From contig CALBYK010000160.1 of assembly GCA_937889855.1 (NCBI GenBank), positions 33,438-97,437 on the forward strand: a stretch of 64,000 bases of DNA, in the 5' to 3' direction. The notes under the pieces are model-generated. The model had not been told where the DNA came from and did no database searches. It worked only from the letters and a program-made list of their open reading frames with translations. Positions 8,625-16,818 of the stretch are shown in pieces (the stretch's first letter is position 1; each line of letters begins with the position of its first letter). Both the position numbers and the translations under genes were made by a program. This stretch comes from an uncultured Prevotella sp. GTDB lineage: Bacteria; Bacteroidota; Bacteroidia; Bacteroidales; Bacteroidaceae.

Positions 8625-9887
8625 ATGAAAGAAGCCCAAGTACGCAATCTTAAAATGCTTTTGCAACGTTTGGACATCGTCAGAGATAAAATATCAGCAA
8701 GAAATGAAGGAAAAGAAAAATTCAATGTATTCTCTTGTCTGCTCGATTCTAACGATGAAAGATATTTACATTCACGTTTCATCTCAAGTTTGATAGACCC
8801 AAGGGGGGGTCATGGATTGAAAGATGTTCCTTTAAATCGTTTTGTGGAAACATTAGACAGTAATTTCAAATACAGTACTGACAATATTGAGATTTATCCT
8901 TCTTCATCAGATTGGGGGGAATACAAAAATATAGACATTCTTCTTATAGACAGGTCTTCCAAGCATGCTATAATTGTTGAGAACAAGATATATGCATCTG
9001 ACAGTAACCATGAAGAAGAAGGACAGTTGGAACGCTATTATCGCCGTATCATAGAAGAAGACGGTATTCCACAGGAAAATATTGAAATCTATTATCTTAC
9101 AATGGATGGGCATGAACCGTCAGCAGAAAGTGTCTCAACATCCTCTAAATATAAGGAATTGCCGCATATTGTCCATTGTATAACATATGGAAGTGAAATA
9201 TTAAAATGGCTTCAGCAATGTATGCAAATAGCTTGTGACAAGCCATATATAAGGGAAACTATCGCGCAATACATAAATCTTATAAAGGAAATGACAAACG
9301 ATACAGAAGTAGAAGACAGACTTGAAATAATAAAGATAATAGCCAGGAACGATGACACATTGGCAAGTGCCAAACTGCTTTTTGATAACTACAAACACAT
9401 TCAGTGGCATACTATTTTTGATTTGTTCAATGATTTTTATGTTGAATTAGAAAGAAGGGGGTACACTTGCATCTCAAAAGTTGAAAATAAGATGATTGAT
9501 GATATCGTTCATGGTGGTCCTCAAAAGCGCAAGCAATATCCATCATTCAATATAAAGGATAAAAATGGAATAATAATAACAGTTGGTTGTGATTACGATG
9601 ATTATTTCTATTTCGGCTTGAAGTCAAATAAAAATAAGATTTTGGATAAGGAAAAGGTAAAAAGTATAGTCTGCTTAAATGAAAAGTGTTATGTGGATAG
9701 AGAATGGCTTTTTTATAGATACTTTGACTGTCCGGATGACATGGCGATAGATATTTGGGACTTCTCGATGAATGGTACTTTCCGTATTATAAATCCAAAT
9801 AAGAGGAGAGAAACTGTCAAAAAATATTTGGATGATATGGAGAATACCATATACAAAGAATTTAAAATTGACAAGTTGGTTAGGTAG
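8625..9887 (+). CDS. PD-(D/E)XK nuclease family protein (PDDEXK_4-like), AT-rich
   Basis: A 420-residue soluble protein with the PDDEXK_4-like layout: an N-terminal helical part (HSRFISSLIDP), then the core with D104 (KNIDILLID), E119-N-K121 (IIVENKIY) and QLERYYR. The catalytic pattern D...ExK appears complete. The C-terminal half is unassigned. The start at 8625 excludes an in-frame extension that would run through the 102-bp hairpin. Codon use is clearly more A/T-rich than in neighbouring genes (many AAT, AAA, ATA codons), pointing to recent transfer. A host-like gene tail follows directly downstream. A role in DNA restriction or defence is plausible but unproven. Confidence 0.85.
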   Translation: MKEAQVRNLKMLLQRLDIVRDKISARNEGKEKFNVFSCLLDSNDERYLHSRFISSLIDPRGGHGLKDVPLNRFVETLDSNFKYSTDNIEIYPSSSDWGEYKNIDILLIDRSSKHAIIVENKIYASDSNHEEEGQLERYYRRIIEEDGIPQENIEIYYLTMDGHEPSAESVSTSSKYKELPHIVHCITYGSEILKWLQQCMQIACDKPYIRETIAQYINLIKEMTNDTEVEDRLEIIKIIARNDDTLASAKLLFDNYKHIQWHTIFDLFNDFYVELERRGYTCISKVENKMIDDIVHGGPQKRKQYPSFNIKDKNGIIITVGCDYDDYFYFGLKSNKNKILDKEKVKSIVCLNEKCYVDREWLFYRYFDCPDDMAIDIWDFSMNGTFRIINPNKRRETVKKYLDDMENTIYKEFKIDKLVR

Positions 9888-9889
9888 AC

Positions 9890-10114
9890 TTTAAATCCAA
9901 TGGCAATGAACGCCACATCAAGCAGCGCAACAAATACGTGGTCAACCGCATTGGCTACGAAAGTCTGTTGCGCCAGCTTTCCATTGCCGACACGCTTCAT
10001 TCGGAGGACCCATGGCAGGTGGTTGACGACTGGATAGACAACTACAACTGCTCCGCCTATTACGAGCCGTCCTATTTTATGGCAAGGAGCTATTTCGCGG
10101 GAGGATTTGTGTAA
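9890..10114 (+). pseudogene. C-terminal fragment of an unrecognised gene
   Basis: An open frame of 74 codons without a proper start follows the AT-rich nuclease gene. It ends ...YYEPSYFMARSYFAGGFV and a TAA stop. Codon use is like the genome average, not like the AT-rich gene, so it looks like the 3' remnant of a resident gene. The last codons (AR-YF-GGFV-stop) recur at 11576-11608. The parent family was not recognised. Confidence 0.5.
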
Positions 10115-10124
10115 CGTTTATTGT

Positions 10125-11468
10125 TTACTTACGCTTCAATACATTATCCAGTATTTCGTGCAGTCTGCCTATCAGATAAAAAGGAAGATTGACAAGACGG
10201 AACTCTTTGCCTTTTGGAGTCTTGACCTTGTCCACGGAGTATTCTTTCGACCATACACGTATTGCGATGTCCACGTCGGAGTTGTCCATGAACACCTGAA
10301 GTGAGCGCAGATGGGCGTTTGTGCCACTTTTCACTTCTATAGGATAGAGCCTTGACTCATGCGTAAAGATGAAGTCCACTTCGGCACCGTTGTTCGGTCT
10401 TGCCCAAAACGAGCGGTGTTGTCCCACACGGTCTTCCATTGACAGCAACTCTTGTGCGGTGATTTGTTCAGCTATGTGTCCGCGCCAACTGTCCACCATA
10501 TCAGTGGAGCCAATGATTTCCTTTCTGATACCTGCTTGGTAGTTGACCAGTCCAGTGTCAAACCAAATGAGTTTAGGCATCCGCTTTGTCTCGGGAATGA
10601 TAGGCAGTTGGGTTGAAGAAACAGGATAGACCAATTCCAGCAGCATTGCTTTCTCCAACAGTCTGAATGCCTCGCCCACTTCTCTTGACTTATAGCCTGA
10701 GTTGGCAAAGTTGCCCAATGTGACGGTTTCGCCCGAGAAAGCCCAACCGTATGACAGGATGAACCTTACGGTGTCAGTGAGCTTGTTGCCTCTCACGTAT
10801 TTTTCGGAGTCGTCCTTGTAGGCTTGCACCAAAGTCTCATATACATCCTCTATGGCGATGATGTCCCGTGTCTCGCTATATTGCTGCACAACTTCGGGCA
10901 TACCACCAACTATCGTATATTGATTGAAGAGATACATCAGTTGTTCATGGAAGGTTGCCGTATATTCAGCTTTTTGTGAGAGGACAGCCAGTAGGTTGTT
11001 CTTGCCCAAGGCTCCGAGAAATTCATAGAACGAGCATGGGCGCAAAGCCAAGTACTGTACTCTACCCACTGGAAAACTGACGTTGACATCAACCAAATTT
11101 TCCAGCAGACTTCCAGCCGCAATGACATACAGGTCGGGTCGTTGCTCGTAAAAATATCTTAGCAGAGCGATGGTCTTGGGTGAGTTTTGTATCTCGTCGA
11201 TAAATATCAATGTGCAGCCATCCTTTTGCTGCTTGCCCAAACTTGCAAATAGCATGCTCACCAAATCATCCAATGGTATTTCCATTTCAAATAACTTGAT
11301 GCTTTCGGTGTTCTCTAAATTGAAGTAGAGATAGTTGTCGAACTGTGAGCCGAATTCGTTGACAACGGTTGTCTTTCCAACCTGTCTTGCTCCCCTCAAT
11401 ATGAGTGGCTTGTGCCTTTTGTCTTGTTTCCAAGTTTCAAGCTTGCTTAAGATTTTACGTTTGAACAT
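10125..11468 (-). CDS. ATP-binding protein with DUF4143-type C-terminal domain
   Basis: A 447-residue AAA protein starting MFKRKILSKLETW. Walker A is GARQVGKT (about 26-33), Walker B IFIDEIQ (about 88-94), then a helical lid. The C-terminal DUF4143-type region has nuclease-like residues (NNGAEVDFIF ... YPIEVKSG, a D...E-x-K pattern). These proteins are multicopy in Bacteroidetes and their function is unknown. The start at 11468 was chosen because upstream codons fall in a 33-bp tandem repeat that also carries a TACCTTTG -7 motif. The gene converges on the tail fragment ending at 10114, only 10 bases away. Confidence 0.88.
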   Translation of the reverse strand: MFKRKILSKLETWKQDKRHKPLILRGARQVGKTTVVNEFGSQFDNYLYFNLENTESIKLFEMEIPLDDLVSMLFASLGKQQKDGCTLIFIDEIQNSPKTIALLRYFYEQRPDLYVIAAGSLLENLVDVNVSFPVGRVQYLALRPCSFYEFLGALGKNNLLAVLSQKAEYTATFHEQLMYLFNQYTIVGGMPEVVQQYSETRDIIAIEDVYETLVQAYKDDSEKYVRGNKLTDTVRFILSYGWAFSGETVTLGNFANSGYKSREVGEAFRLLEKAMLLELVYPVSSTQLPIIPETKRMPKLIWFDTGLVNYQAGIRKEIIGSTDMVDSWRGHIAEQITAQELLSMEDRVGQHRSFWARPNNGAEVDFIFTHESRLYPIEVKSGTNAHLRSLQVFMDNSDVDIAIRVWSKEYSVDKVKTPKGKEFRLVNLPFYLIGRLHEILDNVLKRK

Positions 11469-11481
11469 AGCTGAATGTTTT

Positions 11482-11559
11482 AAATCATGGGCAAAGGTAC
11501 GTTGTTTTTGTTGCAAATCATGGGCATGTGTAGTTAAAGTTTGTTGCAAATCATGGGCA
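11482..11559 (-). repeat. 33-bp-period array in front of the DUF4143 ATPase gene
   Basis: On the minus strand the word TGCCCATGATTT(GCAA) occurs three times (ends at 11493, 11526 and 11559), exactly 33 bases apart. The promoter-proximal copy overlaps a TACCTTTG -7 element. The period of three helical turns suits a protein-binding array. It would read in frame as AHDL(Q/K) repeats if translation began upstream. Confidence 0.65.
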
Positions 11560-11575
11560 AGACTATCATTCGGCA

Positions 11576-11608
11576 GCAAGAATTTATTTTGTGGGAGGAT
11601 TTGTATAA
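11576..11608 (+). repeat. Second copy of the AR-YF-GGFV gene tail
   Basis: 33 bases matching 10082-10114 at about 27 positions, encoding A-R-I-Y-F-V-G-G-F-V-stop in place of A-R-S-Y-F-A-G-G-F-V-stop. It is followed by GGGTATACCC (11618-11627), which resembles the arms of the operator at 14818. The two tails bracket the DUF4143 ATPase gene as direct repeats. Confidence 0.5.
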
Positions 11609-11643
11609 TAATAGTCAGGGTATACCCTTTCAGATTTAGTTTT

Positions 11644-12684
11644 TTATTTATTTGTGACCACAAGCAACGACATTTCGCATCCGAGATTGTTGTCCTCGGC
11701 AATGCAGAGTGTTATAGCTGCTGTATTGCATACTTTGCCAACGGTGAAGCATATCTGCTCGCGTTCATTGTCGGTGAGTGGACAGTCGTGCGATGTGGCG
11801 ATACGCATTGCAATGTGTCGGTTTTCTGGCATTCCGCCCAAAGCTCCGTATTTGTTGATAAGCTCAAGGATGTATTCGGTGCGGTCGCGCTTGCCGAACG
11901 TGCGCGACTGCATCTCGCGACCTGCGCGTTCATCGGTATGGAAAAGAAAGTCGAGGTTGTGGCGTGTCGTGGCGGTAGAGGCAGTCTGTCCATCGAGCAG
12001 TTGGCAGACGGTTGTCTCGCAGTGGTCGAGAGATGACAGCCGGTGTATGCGCTGCTCAAGGCGGTAGTTGCGCTTGCGCTTGGAGCGGTTGCAGTGGCTC
12101 TCGCGCTTGTGGATGTATCGCCAGTCGTCTTCCGAAAGTGCAAAGTCGTTGAATCCGTGTTTCTTCATTTCGGCAATGGACTTTATGATGCGGCGGCGTA
12201 TAGGCTTGTTGGCATATAGCATATAGCGGTGGAGTTCTATGCGCCGTGCTTCCTTGCCATATGGCGTGTCGCCATATTCTTTAGGAAACAAACAGGTCTG
12301 TTCAGGGCAGTAGCCGAAGAATGTGAGATGCCACATAAGGCGGTGGGCAATCTCTATTTCCGGGGCGTCCACATCGTCGGCAAGCATTACTTGTCCGTCG
12401 ATGATATTCATCCATTCTATGCCCTCAACGTTCCATGCGTTGAGCCGTGGACCTTCGCCGTCGTTCCAGTCGGTCATCACAACCTTCACGTCGCGGCAAC
12501 CATTTCCCGACGGCTCCATGTTGAGCAGAATGTCGTAGGCTTCCTTGTACTGCGCGAGCGAGAGGTCGTCGTGAAGGCGCAGCAACACGGCAAGAGCGTC
12601 GAAAGGACATGACGCGATGAGCTGGCGCAAGGTCTTGCCGAGAGGATGGAGTGTTGCCTGGTTGGTGTTGTCTGGTTGGTTCAT
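11644..12684 (-). CDS. Conserved hypothetical protein (possibly DUF6557)
   Basis: A 346-residue soluble protein starting MNQPDNTNQATLHPLGKTLRQ. The N-terminal half has a compact alpha/beta pattern (KVVMTDWNDGEGPRLNAWN, IAHRLMWHLTFFGYCPEQ). The middle is strongly basic (HKRESHCNRSKRKRNYRLEQ), and the C-terminal part has another mixed domain. No catalytic motif was recognised; a relation to DUF6557 is a tentative memory-based match. The ATG at 12684 is used because the longer frame would need a TTG start. It stands alone between two repeat-containing spacers. Confidence 0.7.
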   Translation of the reverse strand: MNQPDNTNQATLHPLGKTLRQLIASCPFDALAVLLRLHDDLSLAQYKEAYDILLNMEPSGNGCRDVKVVMTDWNDGEGPRLNAWNVEGIEWMNIIDGQVMLADDVDAPEIEIAHRLMWHLTFFGYCPEQTCLFPKEYGDTPYGKEARRIELHRYMLYANKPIRRRIIKSIAEMKKHGFNDFALSEDDWRYIHKRESHCNRSKRKRNYRLEQRIHRLSSLDHCETTVCQLLDGQTASTATTRHNLDFLFHTDERAGREMQSRTFGKRDRTEYILELINKYGALGGMPENRHIAMRIATSHDCPLTDNEREQICFTVGKVCNTAAITLCIAEDNNLGCEMSLLVVTNK

Positions 12685-12711
12685 TTTGCTAAAATTCAAA
12701 TTACATAAAAT

Positions 12712-12809
12712 GAGGGTGTGTCAAAATCAAAATTCATGAGTTTTTCCGTAGCGGAGGTCTCCGGCCTCCGCCACGGATAAGTCCAATTTGCGAGTTTTGA
12801 CATACCCTC
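12712..12809. repeat. Inverted unit carrying palindrome copy 3
   Basis: Outer arms GAGGGTGTGTCAAAA (12712-12726) and TTTTGACATACCCTC (12795-12809) enclose the 21-bp GCGGAGG/CCTCCGC palindrome (12751-12771) and a CCAATTTGCGAG flank shared with 16767-16779. It could act as a bidirectional terminator between the two minus-strand genes. Confidence 0.7.
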
Positions 12810-12841
12810 AGAATAATGTTGTTGTTAGTATTTTCCAAGCA

Positions 12842-13675
12842 CTAATCTTCCACAACTACAATTTTCTCATTGTCGATTAGCCAGCGTTCCTGGTACATGC
12901 GTCGTGCCGCCCACGCAATGTCGTTTATGAGCGAGAGGTTCATTGAGCCGCCTACCAATGCGCCAATGCCAGGGATGGCTTGAAGAGCCTTACGCCTTGT
13001 TATGTTGATGCCGAACTGCTTGGCTACAGCTTTTATTGCCAGGATGCCGCTTTCCACGCAGAGTTTATTGTTGGCAGCATTCTGTGCCATAGCTTTCCAG
13101 GTAGTCTTGGCTATTGTTTGGGTAGCCTGACGCAAGATGAGAATTGCTGCCTGTTTTTCCTGCATGGTATTGGAACCAGCGGCGGAGAAAATCTGGAGGA
13201 TATAGTTCTTGTCTTCCTCTGTTGTAGCCTCGTAGCCATAACATATACCTATCTTGTGTATCACGCGGAACGACATGGTTATGAGAGCGGGAATGTCAAC
13301 AGCCATTCCTGGAAGTCCGGCCATACCAGTGGCTGCCCCCTCTGCACCGGCAACACCGAGAGCCCAGTTGTGTACCTCGTTGGCAAGGCGGTCGGAGAGT
13401 TCAAGATTCTTGTGCTTAAGCTCGCTGATTTCTGTAACCTGCGCATCACGTATTATGTCATTTTTGTCGGTAAGAAACTCAGCTGCTTTGTATGCGGCAG
13501 TGATAGCACCCTCGATGGCCTTGTCAGGAATTACTTTTGCCACAGCCCATGTCAACGGCTTGAGAAGAGAGCCTATGGCTTGGTTTACAACGTTAGGCTC
13601 TGTGTTCTTCCATTTGTCTATCTCTGTGCATTGCTGTTGTTCGTAGGGTGTTTGGTTCTGGAAAGTCTGTTTCAT
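12842..13675 (-). CDS. EcsC family protein
   Basis: A 277-residue protein with the EcsC layout. A helical N-terminus comes first, then the Gly/Ala-rich hydrophobic segment AGAEGAATGMAGLPGMAVDIPALI with FRVIHKIGICYGY. A late IPGIGALVGGSMNLSLINDIAWAARRMYQ helix pair follows. EcsC homologues are membrane-associated and their activity is undefined; in Bacillus the name comes from the ecs operon. It starts 22 bases after the small gene at 13698 and is likely in one operon with it. Confidence 0.85.
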   Translation of the reverse strand: MKQTFQNQTPYEQQQCTEIDKWKNTEPNVVNQAIGSLLKPLTWAVAKVIPDKAIEGAITAAYKAAEFLTDKNDIIRDAQVTEISELKHKNLELSDRLANEVHNWALGVAGAEGAATGMAGLPGMAVDIPALITMSFRVIHKIGICYGYEATTEEDKNYILQIFSAAGSNTMQEKQAAILILRQATQTIAKTTWKAMAQNAANNKLCVESGILAIKAVAKQFGINITRRKALQAIPGIGALVGGSMNLSLINDIAWAARRMYQERWLIDNEKIVVVED

Positions 13676-13697
13676 GTGAATTATTGTTTTTAGGTTG

Positions 13698-13916
13698 TTA
13701 AATTTGTTCCACTCTTAGTTCCGTCATGCTCAAGGCTCCCGCCTTGCGTATGTCTATTCCGTAGATGCGCATAAAGGCATCCACCACGGTTTGCCCGCCG
13801 TTTGTGTTGACGGGATTGCTCATGCTCTGCGTCACTACCTCAACGGTCATACCAGGTTCAATGCGTATGCCGTTGGAGTTGCGTGTGTGCAGCGTTGTGA
13901 TTTTGAATCTTGCCAT
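13698..13916 (-). CDS. Small conserved protein (DUF6140-like)
   Basis: A 72-residue protein, MARFKITTLHTRNSNGIRIE, then PGMTVEVVTQS, NPVNTNGGQTVVDAFMRIYGIDIRKAG and LRVEQI. It resembles the short Bacteroidales DUF6140 proteins, which have the same PGM-VEV, N-G-Q and AF-R-YGID pattern. Function is unknown. It lies directly upstream of ecsC-like DNA in the same orientation. No clear promoter was found close to its start. Confidence 0.7.
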   Translation of the reverse strand: MARFKITTLHTRNSNGIRIEPGMTVEVVTQSMSNPVNTNGGQTVVDAFMRIYGIDIRKAGALSMTELRVEQI

Positions 13917-14589
13917 ATTGCTTTGGTTTTGTTGATGTTTCGGTTGTTAGGTTTTGACGGTTTCTGAGGCGTAGTTTTTTGTTTGGTCTGCCTCATTATA
14001 CGCAAAAGACGTGGAGCAACCATCTGCCTCACGTCCTTATAGTTCAAGGTATCGCCAAACACCAATTGTCACAAGAACGGAAGAAACAATACCCCACGTC
14101 CGTTTCTTTCTGGTGTATGACGATAGCAGAGACCATGCTATAAAACGCTTTGGGCGGCGGACGGGAGTCCGCCGTTACGCGAGTATACAACAAACGGGTC
14201 TGCTTCACAGTCGGAAACAGAAGATGTGGGCATTCTTCGCCTTCGTGTTCTTTGACAATTTTCTTATGATTTGGCGATTTAAGAACTAAAGAACCTTAGT
14301 CTGCAAAGTGCCTTTTGCGTACTGTCCGGATTTCTCCCCGGAAGCCAAAGGCAAATTTACGGATATTATTTTAAAAAACACCCCTTTTAGGTGTTATTTT
14401 TCTTTTCAGGCAAGACTGCCCACATGTGTTGGGAATATTGTTTCTTCATGGTATCAGAATTTGAAGGGTTATGGGGCGTAATTGTTCAAATTCAAGGGCA
14501 AGGCTATTTATATAGTTTCATATTGCCGGGTGCTGCGGAGGCCGGAGACCTCCGCCACGGATAAAGTTTCAATCTTGCTTTCGCTTTCT
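13917..14589. other. Gene-poor spacer with hairpins
   Basis: No convincing gene was seen. The stretch holds GGCGGACGGGAGTCCGCC (14155-14172), a small stem AACACC/GGTGTT with a T-run (about 14376-14400, terminator-like), and copy 4 of the dispersed palindrome (14535-14555). Short open frames here lack ribosome sites and recognisable sequence. Confidence 0.5.
14535..14555. repeat. GCGGAGG/CCTCCGC palindromic repeat, copy 4
   Basis: Same 21-base palindrome, same orientation as copy 1, followed by CACGGATAA as in copy 3. It lies 35 bases beyond the stop of the HipB-like remnant. Confidence 0.8.
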
Positions 14590-14804
14590 CCTATTGTTTT
14601 TGCTTGACGCTCGGCACAGCTCCAACCTCATGACCGAAGAGAGCCAGCACCTGGTTTACTTTGTCGAGGCGCAGCGTGGGCTTTCCTTGCTCCAAGTTGC
14701 GCACGAACCGTAGCCCAACGCCCGACTTATCCGCCAAGTCAACCTGCGTGAGGTTGAAAATCTTGCGCTTCTCCTTTACGAAATGATGGTATAGGTGTAT
14801 CCAT
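14590..14804 (-). pseudogene. Frameshifted HipB-like helix-turn-helix antitoxin remnant
   Basis: The minus-strand frame ending at 14590 reads FVKEKRKIFNLTQVDLADKS, then GVGLRFVRNLEQGKPTLRLD and KVNQVLALFGHEVGAVPSVK. This is a nearly complete HipB/Y4mF-type HTH domain. The only nearby ATG (14804, MDTPIPSF) is in a different frame, so a one-base indel near 14785 has probably separated start and domain. No hipA-like toxin follows; a dispersed palindrome does. It could still be expressed from a non-standard start, but a decayed or solitary antitoxin is the simplest reading. Confidence 0.6.
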
Positions 14805-14817
14805 ATTTGTAATGATG

Positions 14818-14881
14818 ATTATACCCTTTCTGGTGCAAATATAGCGATTTCATCTCGTATTGCACCCGAAAGGGTATAATT
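14818..14881. promoter_or_regulatory. Inverted-repeat operator of the HipB-like remnant
   Basis: ATTATACCCTTTCTGGTGCA (from 14818) is mirrored by TGCACCCGAAAGGGTATAAT (14861-14880). The left arm overlaps a minus-strand TATATTTG -7 element (14836-14843). Paired TATACCC/GGGTATA arms just upstream of an HTH gene fit an autoregulatory operator. Confidence 0.6.
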
Positions 14882-14938
14882 GTTTGTGCAGCATTATCAA
14901 TAAAATTAAGTCTTGTTGCAAGAAAACCATTGCATCGT

Positions 14939-14969
14939 TTTGCCAAACCGCGCAAAACCGCTACTTTTG
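14939..14969 (+). promoter_or_regulatory. Bacteroidetes-type promoter of yifB/comM
   Basis: TTTG (14939-14942), 19 bases, TACTTTTG (14962-14969), 40 bases before the start codon. The spacer begins CCAAACCGC, as in the promoter at 6715. Confidence 0.75.
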
Positions 14970-15008
14970 TCGTTAGAATATTAACCCTTTAAACCTACTG
15001 ACAAAATT

Positions 15009-16559
15009 ATGCTTGTAAAGACTTATTCCGCTGCCGTGAACGGACTCGACGTGACCACCGTCACCGTTGAGGTGAACATCGTGCCCGGCGTGATGTACCG
15101 CATGACCGGTCTCGGCGACACCGCCGTGCGCGAGGGGCGCGACCGCATAGCCTCGGCGTTGCAGTACAACGGATATAAGTTTCCGCACGGCGACATAACC
15201 ATCAACCTCGCTCCCGCCGACCTGCGCAAGGAGGGCAGCTCGTTCGACCTGCCGCTCGGCATCGCCATACTGGCGGCGAGCGGTGCCATCGTCACCGACG
15301 TGCTCGACCAGTACATGATGGTGGGCGAGCTGAGCCTCGATGGCACGCTGCAACCCATAAAGGGTGCGCTGCCGATAGCCATCAAGGCAAGGGCAGAGAA
15401 ACTGAAGGGACTGATTGTGCCGAAGCAGAACGAGCGCGAGGCTGCCGTGGTGAACAACCTTGAGGTATATGGCATGGAGAACATTGTCGACGTGATAAAG
15501 CTGCTCACTGGTGCAGCTGCCTTTGAGCCGACGTTTGTCGACACGCGCCGCGAGTTTTACGAGCAGCAGTACAAGTACGACCTAGACTTTGCCGACGTGC
15601 GCGGCCAGGAGACCGTGAAGCGTGCCTTGGAGGTGGCTGCCGCCGGCGGACACAACCTCATCATGGTGGGTCCTCCGGGATCGGGCAAGTCGATGATGGC
15701 GAAGCGCCTGCCGTCGATACTCCCTCCGCTGTCGCTCGCCGAGAGTCTTGAGACCACGCAGATACACAGTGTGGCGGGCAAGCTGCAGCGCGGCACGTCG
15801 CTCATATCGCAACGTCCGTTCCGTTCGCCCCACCACACGATATCTGAGGTGGCACTCGTGGGCGGCGGAATGAATCCTCAGCCGGGTGAGATATCGCTTG
15901 CCCACAACGGTGTACTCTTTGCAGACGAATTGCCTGAGTTCAACAAGCAGACACTTGAAGTTTTGCGCCAACCGCTCGAAGACCACAAGATAACAATCTC
16001 ACGCTCCAAATATACTGTCGAGTTTCCTTGTTCATTCATGTTCATCGCATCGATGAACCCGTGTCCGTGCGGCTACTACAACGACCCCACGCACAAGTGC
16101 TGCTGCACGCCGGGACAGATACAGCGCTACATGAACAAGATTTCCGGTCCATTGCTCGACCGCATCGACATACAGTGCGAGATAACGCCCGTGCCCTTCA
16201 AGGACATATCCAAGGTGGAGCCGGGCGAGCCGAGCAGCGTTATCCGCGAGCGCGTCATCAAGGCACGCGACATACAGACCGCCCGTTTCAAAGACTATAA
16301 AGGCATCCACTGCAACGCCCAGATGACCGAGCGCATGATACACCAGTTTGCCGAGCCCGACGAGGCTTCCATCTCTCTGCTACGCACAGCCATGGAGAAG
16401 TTCTCGCTCTCCGCCCGCGCCTACAACCGCATACTCAAGGTGGCGCGCACCATAGCCGACCTTTCCGGTGATGAGCACGTCGGGGCTCAGCACATCGCCG
16501 AGGCGATAGGATATAGAAACCTCGACCGTGGCGACTGGGCGGAACGGAGGTTGTATTAG
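15009..16559 (+). CDS. YifB/ComM family AAA ATPase (Mg-chelatase-like)
   Basis: A 516-residue protein, family-typical length. An N-terminal Lon-protease-like ChlI domain (MLVKTYSAAVNGLDVTTVTV ... INLAPADLRKEGSSFDLPLG) is followed by an AAA module with Walker A GPPGSGKS (about 221-228) and Walker B GVLFADELPEF. It also has the Cys-rich NPCPCGYYNDP...CCCTPGQIQRY insertion and sensor region RIDIQCE. ComM homologues are hexameric branch-migration helicases that promote integration of incoming DNA during transformation. That role is established for ComM in other bacteria and is inferred here. Confidence 0.95.
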   Translation: MLVKTYSAAVNGLDVTTVTVEVNIVPGVMYRMTGLGDTAVREGRDRIASALQYNGYKFPHGDITINLAPADLRKEGSSFDLPLGIAILAASGAIVTDVLDQYMMVGELSLDGTLQPIKGALPIAIKARAEKLKGLIVPKQNEREAAVVNNLEVYGMENIVDVIKLLTGAAAFEPTFVDTRREFYEQQYKYDLDFADVRGQETVKRALEVAAAGGHNLIMVGPPGSGKSMMAKRLPSILPPLSLAESLETTQIHSVAGKLQRGTSLISQRPFRSPHHTISEVALVGGGMNPQPGEISLAHNGVLFADELPEFNKQTLEVLRQPLEDHKITISRSKYTVEFPCSFMFIASMNPCPCGYYNDPTHKCCCTPGQIQRYMNKISGPLLDRIDIQCEITPVPFKDISKVEPGEPSSVIRERVIKARDIQTARFKDYKGIHCNAQMTERMIHQFAEPDEASISLLRTAMEKFSLSARAYNRILKVARTIADLSGDEHVGAQHIAEAIGYRNLDRGDWAERRLY

Positions 16560-16597
16560 AGAATCCTCATATTGCAATAAATATGAGGCGGCTGTGT

Positions 16598-16775
16598 CAA
16601 ATTGGGCTTATCCGTGGCGGAGGTCTCCGGCCTCCGCAGCAACCACTATGCATAATTAATTGGATAAGTAGGTGCTCAAAATATCTTACATATAGTATGA
16701 GTTACTTATCAATATACGAGTAATATTTGCTTGCTGCGGAGGCCGGAGACCTCCGCCACGAATAATCCCAATTTG
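16598..16775. repeat. 178-bp inverted unit built from palindrome copies 5 and 6
   Basis: Arms of about 45 bases (CAAATTGGGCTTATCCGTGG from 16598; ...TAATCCCAATTTG ending 16775) each contain the 21-base palindrome (16617-16637 and 16736-16756) in opposite orientations. The roughly 90-base centre is AT-rich and includes TTACATATAGTA, also seen at 8474 and 21508. This looks like a complete non-autonomous element; single arms elsewhere look like remnants. Confidence 0.75.
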
Positions 16776-16818
16776 CGAGTCTTGACTTTACGTCCTCTTC
16801 TCCTTGTGCGAAAGAGGC

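Noticed and set aside
11482..11559. Possible CRISPR array (regular repeats)
   Set aside because: Only three short words of about 12-16 bases, 33 bases apart, next to a promoter; no cas genes in the window.
14011..14289. 92-codon plus-strand frame
   Set aside because: No ribosome site or promoter, crosses a palindromic repeat, and no family resemblance.
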